Source: Oceanobacillus sp. FSL K6-2867 (lineage in GTDB: Bacteria; Bacillota; Bacilli; Bacillales; Amphibacillaceae). From it: a DNA stretch of 64,000 nucleotides. The stretch spans positions 1,984,001 through 2,048,000 of the forward strand of contig NZ_CP150144.1 of assembly GCF_037963145.1 (NCBI RefSeq), given 5' to 3'. Below, one piece after another: positions 24,751 to 34,400 of the stretch. Every line of letters begins with the position of its first letter. Position 1 is the first letter of the stretch. The notes beneath the pieces were generated by a model, which made no database searches, had not been told where the DNA came from, and saw only the letters and a program-made list of their open reading frames with translations. The translations under genes were made by a program, and so were the position numbers.

Positions 24751-24791
24751 AAAAAAACCAATCGGATATATCATGCCGATTGGTTTTTTTC
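24751..24791 (+). terminator. tRNA-Met terminator
   Basis: A long A/T-flanked stem (AACCAATCGG paired with CCGATTGGTT) ends in T7 on the plus strand, 3 bases after the tRNA. Confidence 0.9.
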
Positions 24792-24819
24792 GTATTTGAA
24801 AGAAACTCCGGATTAATGA

Positions 24820-25200
24820 TTATTTGTTTAATCTGAGCAACGATCGCCTTCGGGGATTGCTCCGGGCGAATGCTCTCCGTGGCAACGGCTTCAGCCTCTC
24901 CGGAAGAAAACCACTTCCTACGAGTCTTCAGACACGTGCTGTTTCCACAGGACAAAGAATGCTTCGACAGCATTTATATCCTATTTTCGAGGAGTCATCG
25001 CCCTCCACTCACCCAGACTGGTTAGAGCAACATTTTATTTTGATAAACCATGTTCGTATTAGCCAGTTAACCAGTACTAGTTGAGGAAACACACGAAGAC
25101 TCCTGCTGAAACGTGGCCAGAGTGAGACTTCGCAGAACAATAGTTCAAGAAGCGTCAGGTCACCCTAAGATGCGCGTAGTGTGTTTCCGAAGCGGGTATA
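24820..25200. repeat. Decayed GC-richer repeat region between tRNA-Met and yabR
   Basis: About 380 bases with no gene and a different base composition from nearby spacers. The right part is bounded by a 10-bp inverted repeat, GGAAACACAC (25085-25094) and GTGTGTTTCC (25179-25188). It contains GAAGACTCCTGCTG and the left part has CGTGCTGTTTCCACAGGA; these resemble opposite-oriented fragments of a GACTCCTGCGGGAA-type intergenic repeat common in Bacillaceae (from memory). 25200-25323 holds nothing recognisable. Confidence 0.45.
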
Positions 25201-25323
25201 CGCACAATCTCTCAATGCACACTAGTTAGAGGTTTATATATTTTCCGTATAAAAAAAAGACTCTTAAGCAGGAGTATAACCATAATCAGAATCCAGTCAT
25301 TTTGGAAAAAGTTTCGGGCAAAC

Positions 25324-25359
25324 AAAAAACAGGCCCAATCATATGATCAGCACCTGTTT
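25324..25359 (-). terminator. yabR terminator
   Basis: A 7-bp AAACAGG/CCTGTTT stem with a long loop that itself contains the palindrome ATCATATGAT, followed by T6 on the minus strand, 37 bases after the yabR stop. Confidence 0.65.
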
Positions 25360-25395
25360 CATTTATATTAGAGCATTGTCTATAGACAGCAACTG

Positions 25396-25779
25396 CTATC
25401 CTCTTCTAGCACCTCGACCCCCGCGTTTGGATTCAGTGTGCTTCTTCAAAGAGGCTAAGCGATCCTCTGAATCTTTAAGAAAACGATTCATTTTTGCTTC
25501 AAAATTTTCTGTCCGTTCTCTTGTACTTTTTTGGCGCACTGGTCGATCCTTTGCCTTTTTAATAGATAAACCAATTTTACCATCTTTCTCAACATTAATG
25601 ACCTTAACTTTGACTTCATCGCCAACAGTTAAGTGCTCATTAATGTCTTTCACATAGTTGTCAGCAACCTCACTAATATGGACCAATCCTGTTTTGCCTG
25701 CTTCTAGCTCTACAAATGCTCCAAAATTAGTAATTCCGGTTACTTTCCCTTGCAGCTTGCTGCCTACTTCGATTGACAT
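25396..25779 (-). CDS. yabR: S1-domain RNA-binding protein YabR-like (general stress protein 13 type)
   Basis: 127 residues. One S1 RNA-binding fold at about 4-75 (GKVTGITNFGAFVELEAGKT...VHISEV) and a basic tail ending SKRGGRGARRG, suited to RNA or ribosome binding. The ATG at 25779 has GGAGGAGC upstream; a longer reading with 14 extra residues lacks support. It closes the run spanning yabM to yabR. The precise role is unknown. Confidence 0.9.
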   Translation of the reverse strand: MSIEVGSKLQGKVTGITNFGAFVELEAGKTGLVHISEVADNYVKDINEHLTVGDEVKVKVINVEKDGKIGLSIKKAKDRPVRQKSTRERTENFEAKMNRFLKDSEDRLASLKKHTESKRGGRGARRG

Positions 25780-25848
25780 AAAAAAAATGCTCCTCCTTAA
25801 AAGATTAAATGTAGTTCTCATATAGTATATTCATCAACTGAAAAAGTG

Positions 25849-26229
25849 TCAATAAGAGGGGTCTTCATTCGGGACTTTAAAAATCAATTCCCCTTTTTTC
25901 GAGAAGAAATAATTCGTACGCGCAATGTCAAGCACATATTCCTCATCATTAAGCAGTTCAATTTCTTCAGTTAAATTGGCTTCCTCTGCTTTTAGTGCTT
26001 TAAGCTCGTCCTGTAACTGTTCGTACTGCTCTATCTTCTCTGCTTGAAGTACACGCTGTTTAATATGGTATGAAGTCAGGCCCCCAATTACAATCGCTGC
26101 TACGATAGAAAATAACACAAGACGACGAATTAACCGCTGCTTTTTTCGTTTCTGCCGTTCTATGTATGCGTCGTACTGCTGCATATAATTCGAATCTAAT
26201 CTTGTTACCGTTTTTTTCTTTGATGACAA
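25849..26229 (-). CDS. divIC: DivIC, septum-forming cell division protein
   Basis: 126 residues, bitopic: basic cytoplasmic N-terminus, one membrane helix near 33-53 (RRLVLFSIVAAIVIGGLTSY), then an extracellular coiled coil (about 60-95) and a short C-terminal domain. DivIC joins FtsL and DivIB in the divisome. The start is TTG with AAGGGGGTAG upstream; no in-frame ATG fits. It follows yabQ by 4 bases. Confidence 0.93.
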   Translation of the reverse strand: MSSKKKTVTRLDSNYMQQYDAYIERQKRKKQRLIRRLVLFSIVAAIVIGGLTSYHIKQRVLQAEKIEQYEQLQDELKALKAEEANLTEEIELLNDEEYVLDIARTNYFFSKKGELIFKVPNEDPSY

Positions 26230-26233
26230 GCCA

Positions 26234-26842
26234 CTACCCCCTTTTAAACAATAGCTTTTCCAATTTCTTATATCCTTTATAACATATATTCTTCATTGTA
26301 CTATAAAATCCTGCTAATTTGTGTAAATTTTTTTTAAAACCGTCGGGAATTAATTGGTAAATCCCCTTTCCAATCCATACAAATGGGGTAAGTGCTATTT
26401 TCAGTATAAAAAGTATTATTGTAGTGATAAGCGTAAACATCCAAAAGATAAGACGAAAAAGTGTGCGTACAGTCCAGGAAATAGGGGAAATAATTAATGT
26501 GTGTAATAAATTGCTAAAAAAGCGGTATACTGCCGCTGTAATACGAATCATCCATTCCAGCAGCCGTTTATACGTCGATTTCGCAAGAACTTGATATATC
26601 GAAAATCCGAGTAAGCAGGCCAATATCACATAGACCCTAATTTCCCCCGCATTCACACGGAATAATACATACAATATAATTGCAGTTTGCGTCAGCCAAA
26701 AGCTGATTTCTAAAAAGTAGGTTATAAAAACCCTTCGTTTCCAATAATATGTCAGCCGGCGAAAGGTTTCTTGAACAATACCCAAATAAAAGCCACTTAA
26801 AACCATTGTGATCATTGTTAAAAACTGGATACTCAGGCTCAT
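26234..26842 (-). CDS. yabQ: YabQ, spore cortex biosynthesis membrane protein
   Basis: 202 residues. Four or more hydrophobic helices (near 5-20, 45-62, 68-85, 125-155) and a basic C-terminal tail. In B. subtilis YabQ localises to the outer forespore membrane and is required for cortex formation. The ATG overlaps the yabP stop by 4 bases, matching the yabP-yabQ pair controlled by sigma-E in B. subtilis. Confidence 0.9.
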   Translation of the reverse strand: MSLSIQFLTMITMVLSGFYLGIVQETFRRLTYYWKRRVFITYFLEISFWLTQTAIILYVLFRVNAGEIRVYVILACLLGFSIYQVLAKSTYKRLLEWMIRITAAVYRFFSNLLHTLIISPISWTVRTLFRLIFWMFTLITTIILFILKIALTPFVWIGKGIYQLIPDGFKKNLHKLAGFYSTMKNICYKGYKKLEKLLFKRG

Positions 26843-27144
26843 CGGAACAGCTTGCTAAAGAATCCTTTAGCTTTCTCCTGCTGCTGTTCATCCACATAGG
26901 AAAGCTCATAGATTTTACCTTTTATTGTTACAATTCCTTCAGTCACATCAAGATTTTTCAGCTGCAAATTCTGCCCTCGAATAATTAAATAGCCCATTGT
27001 CGTTTCCAGCAGAAATTCTTCATTATCAAAACTGTCCACTTCTTTTACACCGGATATCTCCAAGTTCTTTCGATTATTCATCTTCACCGTATGCTCTGTT
27101 TGCACTCGATTAGCCGTTTCTTTATTGTTATCATAATAGTTCAT
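26839..27144 (-). CDS. yabP: YabP, sporulation protein
   Basis: 101 residues covering the YabP/YqfC domain (about 20-95: NRKNLEISGVKEVDSFDNEEF and GYLIIRGQNLQLKNLDV). Needed for normal sporulation in B. subtilis; biochemical role unknown. AGGAGGGC precedes the ATG and the gene is coupled to yabQ. A 54-base gap separates it from rqcP. Confidence 0.92.
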   Translation of the reverse strand: MNYYDNNKETANRVQTEHTVKMNNRKNLEISGVKEVDSFDNEEFLLETTMGYLIIRGQNLQLKNLDVTEGIVTIKGKIYELSYVDEQQQEKAKGFFSKLFR

Positions 27145-27198
27145 AGAAAGCCCTCCTTATCACTATTAATTTATGATAGGAGGGACAAGTATAGAACT

Positions 27199-27456
27199 CT
27201 ATTCAGCTTTTTCTTCTTTCACAATGGTGTAGAGTGTTTCTGCTTCATCCTTCTTCACTGTTTCTCTTAGGTCGTTCACTTTTACCGTTACAAGCTTTTG
27301 CCCAAAACGAATAATAAGCTCGTCTCCTTTAGAAAGGACGGTTGAAGCTTTTGCCTGATTGCCATTTACGGTGATTCGTCCTTGGTCAGCTACTTCCTTT
27401 GCTAACGTTCTTCGCTTAATAATTCGAGATATTTTCAAAAACTTATCCAAACGCAT
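27199..27456 (-). CDS. rqcP: RqcP (YabO), S4-domain ribosome quality control factor
   Basis: 85 residues with an S4 RNA-binding domain at 1-60 (MRLDKFLKISRIIKRRT, ADQGRITVNGNQAK). RqcP works with RqcH on stalled 50S subunits to add poly-alanine tails. The ATG at 27456 is chosen because homologues start MRLDKFL and GAGAGTG lies 8 bases upstream. The yabN stop (27462-27464) lies just upstream of this start, so the two are coupled. Confidence 0.94.
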   Translation of the reverse strand: MRLDKFLKISRIIKRRTLAKEVADQGRITVNGNQAKASTVLSKGDELIIRFGQKLVTVKVNDLRETVKKDEAETLYTIVKEEKAE

Positions 27457-27461
27457 GATCA

Positions 27462-28916
27462 TCACTCTCTTTCTTTTGCTTTTGCTTCATCCCAATAAGC
27501 ATCCATTTCTTCAAGACTGGCTTGCTTTATATCTATACCTTTTTTCTTAAGCTGTTCTTCAATATACGTAAAGCGTGATTGGAATTTTTTATTTGCCCGG
27601 TTTAATGCTATTTCTGGGTTAACTTTATAATACCTTGCTAGATTTGCCAGCACAAATAATACATCACCAAATTCATCTTCCATTTCTCTTATGGTGTCCT
27701 TTTCAATTGCTTCCTGGACTTCTTTTAATTCCTCATCAAGCTTTTCCCACACACCTGAAACGTCTTCCCATTCAAAACCGACCTTTGCTGCCTTCTTTTG
27801 CAGTTTAAAAGCCTTCGCAAGTGATGGAAGATGGTTTGGAATGCCGTCCAACACAGAGTCTCTTTCCTCACCTTTTTCTGCCTTCTTCAATTCTTCCCAA
27901 TTTCGATTAACATCTTCAACAGAATTGACCTTCGTATCTGAAAATACGTGGGGGTGACGATAAATCATCTTATCTGTAATTGACCGAATCACATCGTCTA
28001 TCGTAAAGTAACCATCATCCTCACCAATTTGGCTATGAAGAACGACGTGCATTAGAATATCTCCCAATTCCTCAATGATATTAGAATCGTCCTCAGCATC
28101 AATCGCATCAATAAGCTCATAAACCTCTTCAATGCTATATTCCCTTAGTGATTCATGCGTTTGCTTTCTGTCCCATGGACAACCTCCTGGAGCTCGTAAT
28201 ATTGCCATTACCTCTCGTAAGCGATCGAACTTGTGGTGCAATAAGTTTTCGGGAGCCGGCGGAATATAGACACTCGTTAAATTGCTAATTTCCATCGTGT
28301 GATCCAGTTCTTCTAAAGGAACTTTAGTTATTTTTTCCTGGGTGCTGCCTGCAGCTTCGATAATAGTGACTTCATAATCCGGCGGCAGATCCTCAAGCAG
28401 AGAAAGCTTTACTTCCGAGGCAACAAAGCGATCATATACTTGGCAAAAAATAATATGATGTCGGTAATCCAGCTGATTTCGAGTAAAGGAAGTACCATCT
28501 ACAAATTGAAAGCCTTCAATCGGGTCAATTTTTAACGAAGTAAATAAATCATCTAAGTAGCTTTGGCCACCAATCACTTCGACCTCAGCTTCTGTCTGCT
28601 CTAATAATAGCTGGACCGTTTTTTCTGCAAGCATTGGATGACCTGGAACAGTATAAATAATTGTGTCTGCTTCTTTCACCTGCTCCATTAAAGTGCCCGT
28701 TATCCGATCATATACCGCACCGAACTGCTCCTCTTCCTCATACATATGGTCAAAACCTTGAAACCGCACACCTTCATCCTGTAAGGACTCAATAACTGGA
28801 TGGTCTAAGGTCCGAGTATAGATAATCCCTTCTGCCTGTACTAATTTTTTATAGATGCCAAATGGCAGTTGATTCACATCACCGGCACCGAGGCCAATAA
28901 TTTCGATTTTACTCAT
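27462..28916 (-). CDS. yabN: YabN: tetrapyrrole methylase-like domain fused to MazG pyrophosphohydrolase
   Basis: 484 residues in two domains. About 1-220 is a SAM-dependent tetrapyrrole (corrin/porphyrin) methylase fold (EIIGLGAGDVNQLPFG). About 235-480 is MazG with the acidic metal motif EELGDILMHVVLHSQ and GGCPWDRKQTHESL. MazG hydrolyses non-canonical NTPs; the fused methylase has no confirmed substrate. It overlaps yabM by 4 bases. Confidence 0.93.
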   Translation of the reverse strand: MSKIEIIGLGAGDVNQLPFGIYKKLVQAEGIIYTRTLDHPVIESLQDEGVRFQGFDHMYEEEEQFGAVYDRITGTLMEQVKEADTIIYTVPGHPMLAEKTVQLLLEQTEAEVEVIGGQSYLDDLFTSLKIDPIEGFQFVDGTSFTRNQLDYRHHIIFCQVYDRFVASEVKLSLLEDLPPDYEVTIIEAAGSTQEKITKVPLEELDHTMEISNLTSVYIPPAPENLLHHKFDRLREVMAILRAPGGCPWDRKQTHESLREYSIEEVYELIDAIDAEDDSNIIEELGDILMHVVLHSQIGEDDGYFTIDDVIRSITDKMIYRHPHVFSDTKVNSVEDVNRNWEELKKAEKGEERDSVLDGIPNHLPSLAKAFKLQKKAAKVGFEWEDVSGVWEKLDEELKEVQEAIEKDTIREMEDEFGDVLFVLANLARYYKVNPEIALNRANKKFQSRFTYIEEQLKKKGIDIKQASLEEMDAYWDEAKAKERE

Positions 28917-30502
28917 GTTTCTTTCCTCCCTTTATAAAAATGGATAAATAACTCTGATTTCGGCAGCATTCGAAGCTCTTCTTTTGTAAAAGCCCGAAAA
29001 CGCAGCAAACAAATGATAAAAATCATCCCTCCAGCTACTGCAACAAATACAATATATATGAGCAGGGCAAGACGGGAAGCATACAGTTGAGCTGAAAATA
29101 GCCTATCCATAATGGCTATAAAAGCAAGCATTGAAACACTTCCGATAATAAGTGCTGGAAAACGAATCCTTTCAAAAAATCGCAGGTCTGGCAACTTCCT
29201 TCTTAACTCGTACATAACAAGCAAAAGGAGGACTAATAAGCTGACTACCGTAGTTATTGCACTCCCTCCTATTCCCCATATCGGCACAACTAATTGATTT
29301 CCAACCCATTTTACAAAAAATGCAACAAGTATAAATCCAGCTGTTCGTTTAATGTGACCTAACCCTTGAAGGATAGATGCAGCTGTGATTCCTAATGAGC
29401 AAAGAAAGATGGCAGTTACGAGTACCTGCAATGCAAATGTACCTTTTTCATTCTGGAATAATAATCGATTCGCCTCTGGGAAAATAGCGATTAATCCAAT
29501 TGTTGCACCGATAGCCAGATAAAAACTAAATAGCATCGCACCTCGAATATACGGATAAAAGGTGGATGGTTCGTCTTTTAGCTTCTGCCTGGAAATGGAT
29601 GGGAGCAATGCCAATGCAAAAGATGAACCAAGTACAATTCCAAGCTGAATCAATGGCTGACCACGGTCAAATATTCCTTTTGCCTCCATTGCTTCCACCT
29701 GTGTTAAGCCATATGCTCTCAGACCGGGAATTAATGTGAATGTATCCGCAAACTGAATAACGAGCAGCACCATATGATTTAATGCAGCAACAATTCCAAG
29801 TATCAGCAACGTGCGCACATAATAATTCCAGGGTATTTCGTAACGCTCTTTTGAATATGGGCGAAGCTTCAGAGTATAAATAATTAAAATAACAATAGCT
29901 GCACAAGCCCCGCAAATAGATGCAATTGCAGCTGCCAGCCCCACCGCATATAAAGAATGACCTCCAAAAGCTACATATATTGCAGCTGCGATAATAATAC
30001 ATACACGAACAACCTGCTCCATCATTTGTGAATAGGCGGTCGGCTTCATTTCATAGCTTCCTTGATAAACACCTCGCAGCAAGGCAGTAAAAGGAACAAG
30101 CAAGAAAGCGAATGCTGCTAACCGATATGTATGTTTTAAATGAGAATCACCGACCCATTCAGCAATTGAATCCGCATTTAAAAGGAGAAAAAGAAATATG
30201 GCTCCATTGAACGCTGTTAACAGCAAAAAAACAGGAATATAAAAACTGCGTATAGATAAGCTTTTACCTGCTGCTTTTAATTCAACGGTCATTTTAGAAA
30301 CCGCGGATGGAAATCCATATAATGCAAGCATCAAGGCAATTCCGAGGATCGGATAGACCTGCTGATAAATATAAAACCCTATATCGCCTGTCAGGTTCTG
30401 TAACGGAACCCGGTAGCCCGCACTTAATACTTTACTGATGAGGCCTGCTAGCATCAGCAGCAATGCGCCTTTCACCAGTTTGTTTGTTTCATTCTCATTC
30501 AT
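28913..30502 (-). CDS. yabM: YabM, MATE-like/MurJ-superfamily lipid flippase
   Basis: 529 residues, about fourteen membrane helices with the polysaccharide biosynthesis (SpoVB/MurJ) pattern: N-terminal KGALLLMLAGLISKVLSAGY and YRVPLQNLTGDIGFYIYQ. This family moves lipid-linked sugar precursors across the membrane; B. subtilis YabM is a SpoVB paralogue of uncertain role. It starts the yabM-yabN-rqcP-yabP-yabQ-divIC-yabR run. Confidence 0.88.
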   Translation of the reverse strand: MNENETNKLVKGALLLMLAGLISKVLSAGYRVPLQNLTGDIGFYIYQQVYPILGIALMLALYGFPSAVSKMTVELKAAGKSLSIRSFYIPVFLLLTAFNGAIFLFLLLNADSIAEWVGDSHLKHTYRLAAFAFLLVPFTALLRGVYQGSYEMKPTAYSQMMEQVVRVCIIIAAAIYVAFGGHSLYAVGLAAAIASICGACAAIVILIIYTLKLRPYSKERYEIPWNYYVRTLLILGIVAALNHMVLLVIQFADTFTLIPGLRAYGLTQVEAMEAKGIFDRGQPLIQLGIVLGSSFALALLPSISRQKLKDEPSTFYPYIRGAMLFSFYLAIGATIGLIAIFPEANRLLFQNEKGTFALQVLVTAIFLCSLGITAASILQGLGHIKRTAGFILVAFFVKWVGNQLVVPIWGIGGSAITTVVSLLVLLLLVMYELRRKLPDLRFFERIRFPALIIGSVSMLAFIAIMDRLFSAQLYASRLALLIYIVFVAVAGGMIFIICLLRFRAFTKEELRMLPKSELFIHFYKGRKET

Positions 30503-30641
30503 TCGTAAGCGCCCTTTAACTTAAATTTTCTACTAGTATACCATAGGTTAAGAGCCAAATAATGACTGGAAGAGGTATCAGAGGTTTAATCCTGTAATGC
30601 TCTACTTCGGTTATTTATCTGCAAACTTCCACTGATAACAT

Positions 30642-30689
30642 AAAAAAAACTGTCTCTGAAAGGATAAAAAGTCCTCTTAAGAGACAGCT
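30642..30689 (-). terminator. spoVT terminator
   Basis: CTGTCTCT/AGAGACAG stem with an inner AGGA/TCCT pairing, followed by T8 on the minus strand, 17 bases after spoVT. Confidence 0.87.
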
Positions 30690-30705
30690 CATATGAAATT
30701 AAGTA

Positions 30706-31239
30706 CTATTCCATTTGTTTGGCCAAGAACACGGCAGCAGTTTCAGCAGCTTTCTGCTCTACTTTGCTGAGCTTTTCCTCTTTGGAAAATATCATGACAC
30801 AACCAATAGGGTCTCCATTTGCAATAATAGGGCTAATACAGTAAGATTGCAGCTCTTGCTCTTGTCCTTCGATTACCTCTAATTGCGTGGGATCGACTTC
30901 AAATATTTGCGACCGTTTATCAATTGTTTGGGTTAATGGATCGCCAATACTTTTATTTAAATAATCCTTTTTCGATTCCCCAGCAATTGCAATAACTTCA
31001 TCTCGATCACTGATAAGTACTGGTGAGTGAAGCGAGTTAAACAATGCTTCCGCGTACTCTTTGGCAAAGTGCCCTAATTCATTAATAGGAGAATATTTCT
31101 TTAAAATAACTTCTCCTTCCCGATCAACGAAAATCTCGAGCGGATCTCCTTCACGGATACGTAGCGTTCTTCTAATTTCCTTTGGAACAACCACTCTGCC
31201 TAAATCATCAATTCTACGTACAATTCCTGTTGCTTTCAT
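30706..31239 (-). CDS. spoVT: SpoVT, stage V sporulation regulator
   Basis: 177 residues. N-terminal AbrB-type swapped-hairpin DNA-binding domain (MKATGIVRRIDDLGRVVVPK) and a C-terminal GAF-like domain (about 55-175). SpoVT modulates sigma-G-dependent genes in the forespore. GTGAGGC lies upstream of the ATG. Distinct from abrB at 50476, which shares only the N-terminal domain. Confidence 0.97.
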   Translation of the reverse strand: MKATGIVRRIDDLGRVVVPKEIRRTLRIREGDPLEIFVDREGEVILKKYSPINELGHFAKEYAEALFNSLHSPVLISDRDEVIAIAGESKKDYLNKSIGDPLTQTIDKRSQIFEVDPTQLEVIEGQEQELQSYCISPIIANGDPIGCVMIFSKEEKLSKVEQKAAETAAVFLAKQME

Positions 31240-31320
31240 CTCTAAGCAGCCTCACTTTCTAATGATGTTTACTCATGTTCTTTTGTTTGCTTAACGTGTA
31301 AAAATCACCAGGTGTGGTTT

Positions 31321-31350
31321 TAGTATAAATCATCCAAAAATAACTATACA
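31321..31350 (-). promoter_or_regulatory. Candidate sigma-G-type promoter of spoVT
   Basis: TGTATA (31345-31350), 17 bases, TATACTA (31321-31327) on the minus strand, similar to the sigma-F/G pattern TGAATA and CATACTA. spoVT is sigma-G dependent in B. subtilis. Two mismatches make this tentative. Confidence 0.4.
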
Positions 31351-31403
31351 TTCCATGGGAAATATATTTTAGAAGAAGTCCATTTCTATTTTGAAATCTT
31401 AAT

Positions 31404-34400
31404 TTATTTATCCCGATCAACACGGTTTAGTTTTTTAATAAACGCTTCCACGAGATCATATCTGCTATGCTCGGTTTCACTCGTCCACTTAAAGGAGATT
31501 TTCAATTTATTGTTTTCCGTACCTAAACCGACATTACGTCCAAACGTATTCGCCACTTCAAATAGCTTTGAGCCATCAATTTGCTGACTGCGTGCATCAT
31601 CGACAAGAATGACAATCTTTTTATTCCGTTCTGTAATCGACTCGACACGTTCTCTTTTTGCATACATTTTTAGCGAAGAGACTGTAAAGAGATTGCTTAC
31701 TTCTACTGGATAATCGCCAAACCGATCAATTAATTCATCCCTCAGCTCAGAAACATCTTCTGCAGTATCCATCGCTTGGAACTGCTTGTAAATATCAATT
31801 TTTTGTTTCTCATCTTTAATATACTCATCTGGAATATAGGCATCAATCTGCAGTGCCAGCTCAGGTTCAAATGGTGTAATATCCTCCATTTCCTTGCCAG
31901 CCTTTCGTGCATCAATAGCGTCCTTAAGCATTTGTGAGTACATATCAAACCCAACAGAATCAATGAACCCATGCTGCTGTGCACCAAGCAGGTTACCTGC
32001 TCCACGAATGGAAAGGTCACGCATCGCGATTTTGAATCCTGAACCAAGTTCTGTAAACTCTTTGATTGCCTGCAGACGTTTTTCAGCTACTTCTGTCAAA
32101 ACTTTATCCTTTTGATACGTAAAGTATGCATATGCAACACGATTCGAACGTCCAACACGACCTCTCAATTGGTACAATTGACTAAGTCCCATTCGATCAG
32201 CATTGCTGACAATCAGTGTATTAACATTCGGAATGTCAACACCCGTCTCAATAATCGTTGTACTGACAAGAACGTCATACTCTCCTTCCAGGAAACCAAA
32301 AATAACATTCTCAAGCTCTGTTTCATTCATCTGACCATGGGCAACAGCAATTCGAGCATCATCGACAAGCATACCAATATCACGAGCAACCTTGTCGATG
32401 TTTTCAACGCGGTTATAGAGATAGAATACTTGCCCGCCACGTGCCATCTCACGTTCAATTGCTTCTCGGACAAAGAGCGGATTATGCTCCATCACATAGG
32501 TTTGTATTGGGAACCGATTTTCCGGTGGTGTTTCAATAACAGATAAGTCACGAACACCAAGCATTGACATGTGCAATGTTCTTGGAATTGGTGTTGCTGT
32601 TAAAGTCAATACATCAACATTCGTTTTCAGTTGCTTAATTTTTTCTTTATGCTTTACACCAAAACGCTGTTCCTCATCGACAATCAGTAAGCCTAAATCA
32701 CGATATTCAACATCCTTGGATAGGAGACGATGTGTACCTATTACGACATCGACCGTTCCTTGGCGAACTCCTTTTAACGTTTCAGTTTGTTGTTTTCTCG
32801 TACGGAATCGGCTCAAAAGGCCAATATTAATCGGATAATCCTGGAACCTTTCGCGAATTGTCTCGAAATGCTGCTGTGCCAGAATCGTTGTTGGAACAAG
32901 TAATGCTACTTGTTTTCCATCTGCTACTGCTTTAAATGCTGCTCGGATTGCTACTTCTGTTTTTCCGTAACCAACATCACCACAGAGGAGGCGATCCATT
33001 GGCCGCTCTCGTTCCATATCCTGCTTAATCTCCTCGATACAACGGAGCTGATCATCTGTTTCCTGATATGGGAAGGATGCTTCAAATTCGCGCTGCATTT
33101 CAGTATCCTCAGAAAATGCAAATCCTTTTTTTGCTTCTCTTTCTGCATACAGCTTGATTAAATCATCTGCGATATCTTCAACAGAGGATTGGACCTTTCG
33201 TTTCACTTTAGTCCACTCTGTTCCTCCTAGCTTATACACTTTCGGTTCTTTACCTTCTGAACCGACAAATTTCTGTACGAGATCAATTTGTTCAATTGGG
33301 ACAAATAGCTTGTCATCTCCAGAATACTTGAGCAGCATATAATCTTTGTGCAGATTATTTACCTCAAGCGTTTCGATTCCAAGGTATTTTCCCACACCGT
33401 GATTTGCATGGACGACATAGTCACCGACTTTCAGTTCCTGATAGCTTTTAATTCGTTCTGCATTGGAAATCTTTTGTTGCTTGCGTGTACGCTTAACACG
33501 TTTCTTGAATAGTTCATTTTCTGTAATAATGGAAAGCTTGTGCATAGGGAGTTCGATCCCGCTCGTAATATTTCCAATCGCTATTGTCGGCTGATCTACT
33601 GGCAGCCTTAAGTCTGAGGCAATACCTGCTTCAATATCATAATCTGCTAATATGGAATGGATTTTCTCTGCTCGCTCTTCATTCGGAGCCAGAATCACAA
33701 CTGAGAAGTCACTCTTTTCCCATCTTTGCAGCTCTGTTTTAAATAAATGCATTTGTCCATGAAATTCCTGCATCGCTCGTGATGATAAATTAATAATATT
33801 CTGTGGCTGCGTATTTGGTATATGACGTAAAAATACAGACATATAGATTCGCTGCTGTCTGATCATATCCACAACTGTATCCCAATCAAGAGAAAACCTG
33901 CTTTTTTGTACCATTTGGCCAGATTCAAGCATACTGCTATACCATTCTGCCTCTTCCATATCCAAATGTGTTGCAGTTTCTTGAATCCTGCTCATCTCAT
34001 CCAGTATGATAAGACCATCCTGATCGAGGTAATCTAATAAACTAGCAGGGTTTTCATAAAGAAAACCGATGTATTTATACATTTCATGAAAGCGTTCTAA
34101 ATTCTTTAACCGACTTATATCCTGTTCAATAACTTCCATCAGCTTTTCTTTCGCATTTGATGCTTTCATTTTTTTTAGTGTTGCAGCATATGCTTCCTCA
34201 AGTTTATTCGATGCTGCCAGGACATCTTCGTCCGTCAGCAATAATTCTGTAGCGGGGCCAATCGTAACATTCTCGACCCGATCAAGCGACCGTTGTGTTT
34301 CTGCGTCGAAATAGCGAATGGAATCAATTTCCTCATCAAATAGTTCAATACGAAATGGATGCTGTTCGGTAATTGGGTAAATATCAATAATTCCACCACG

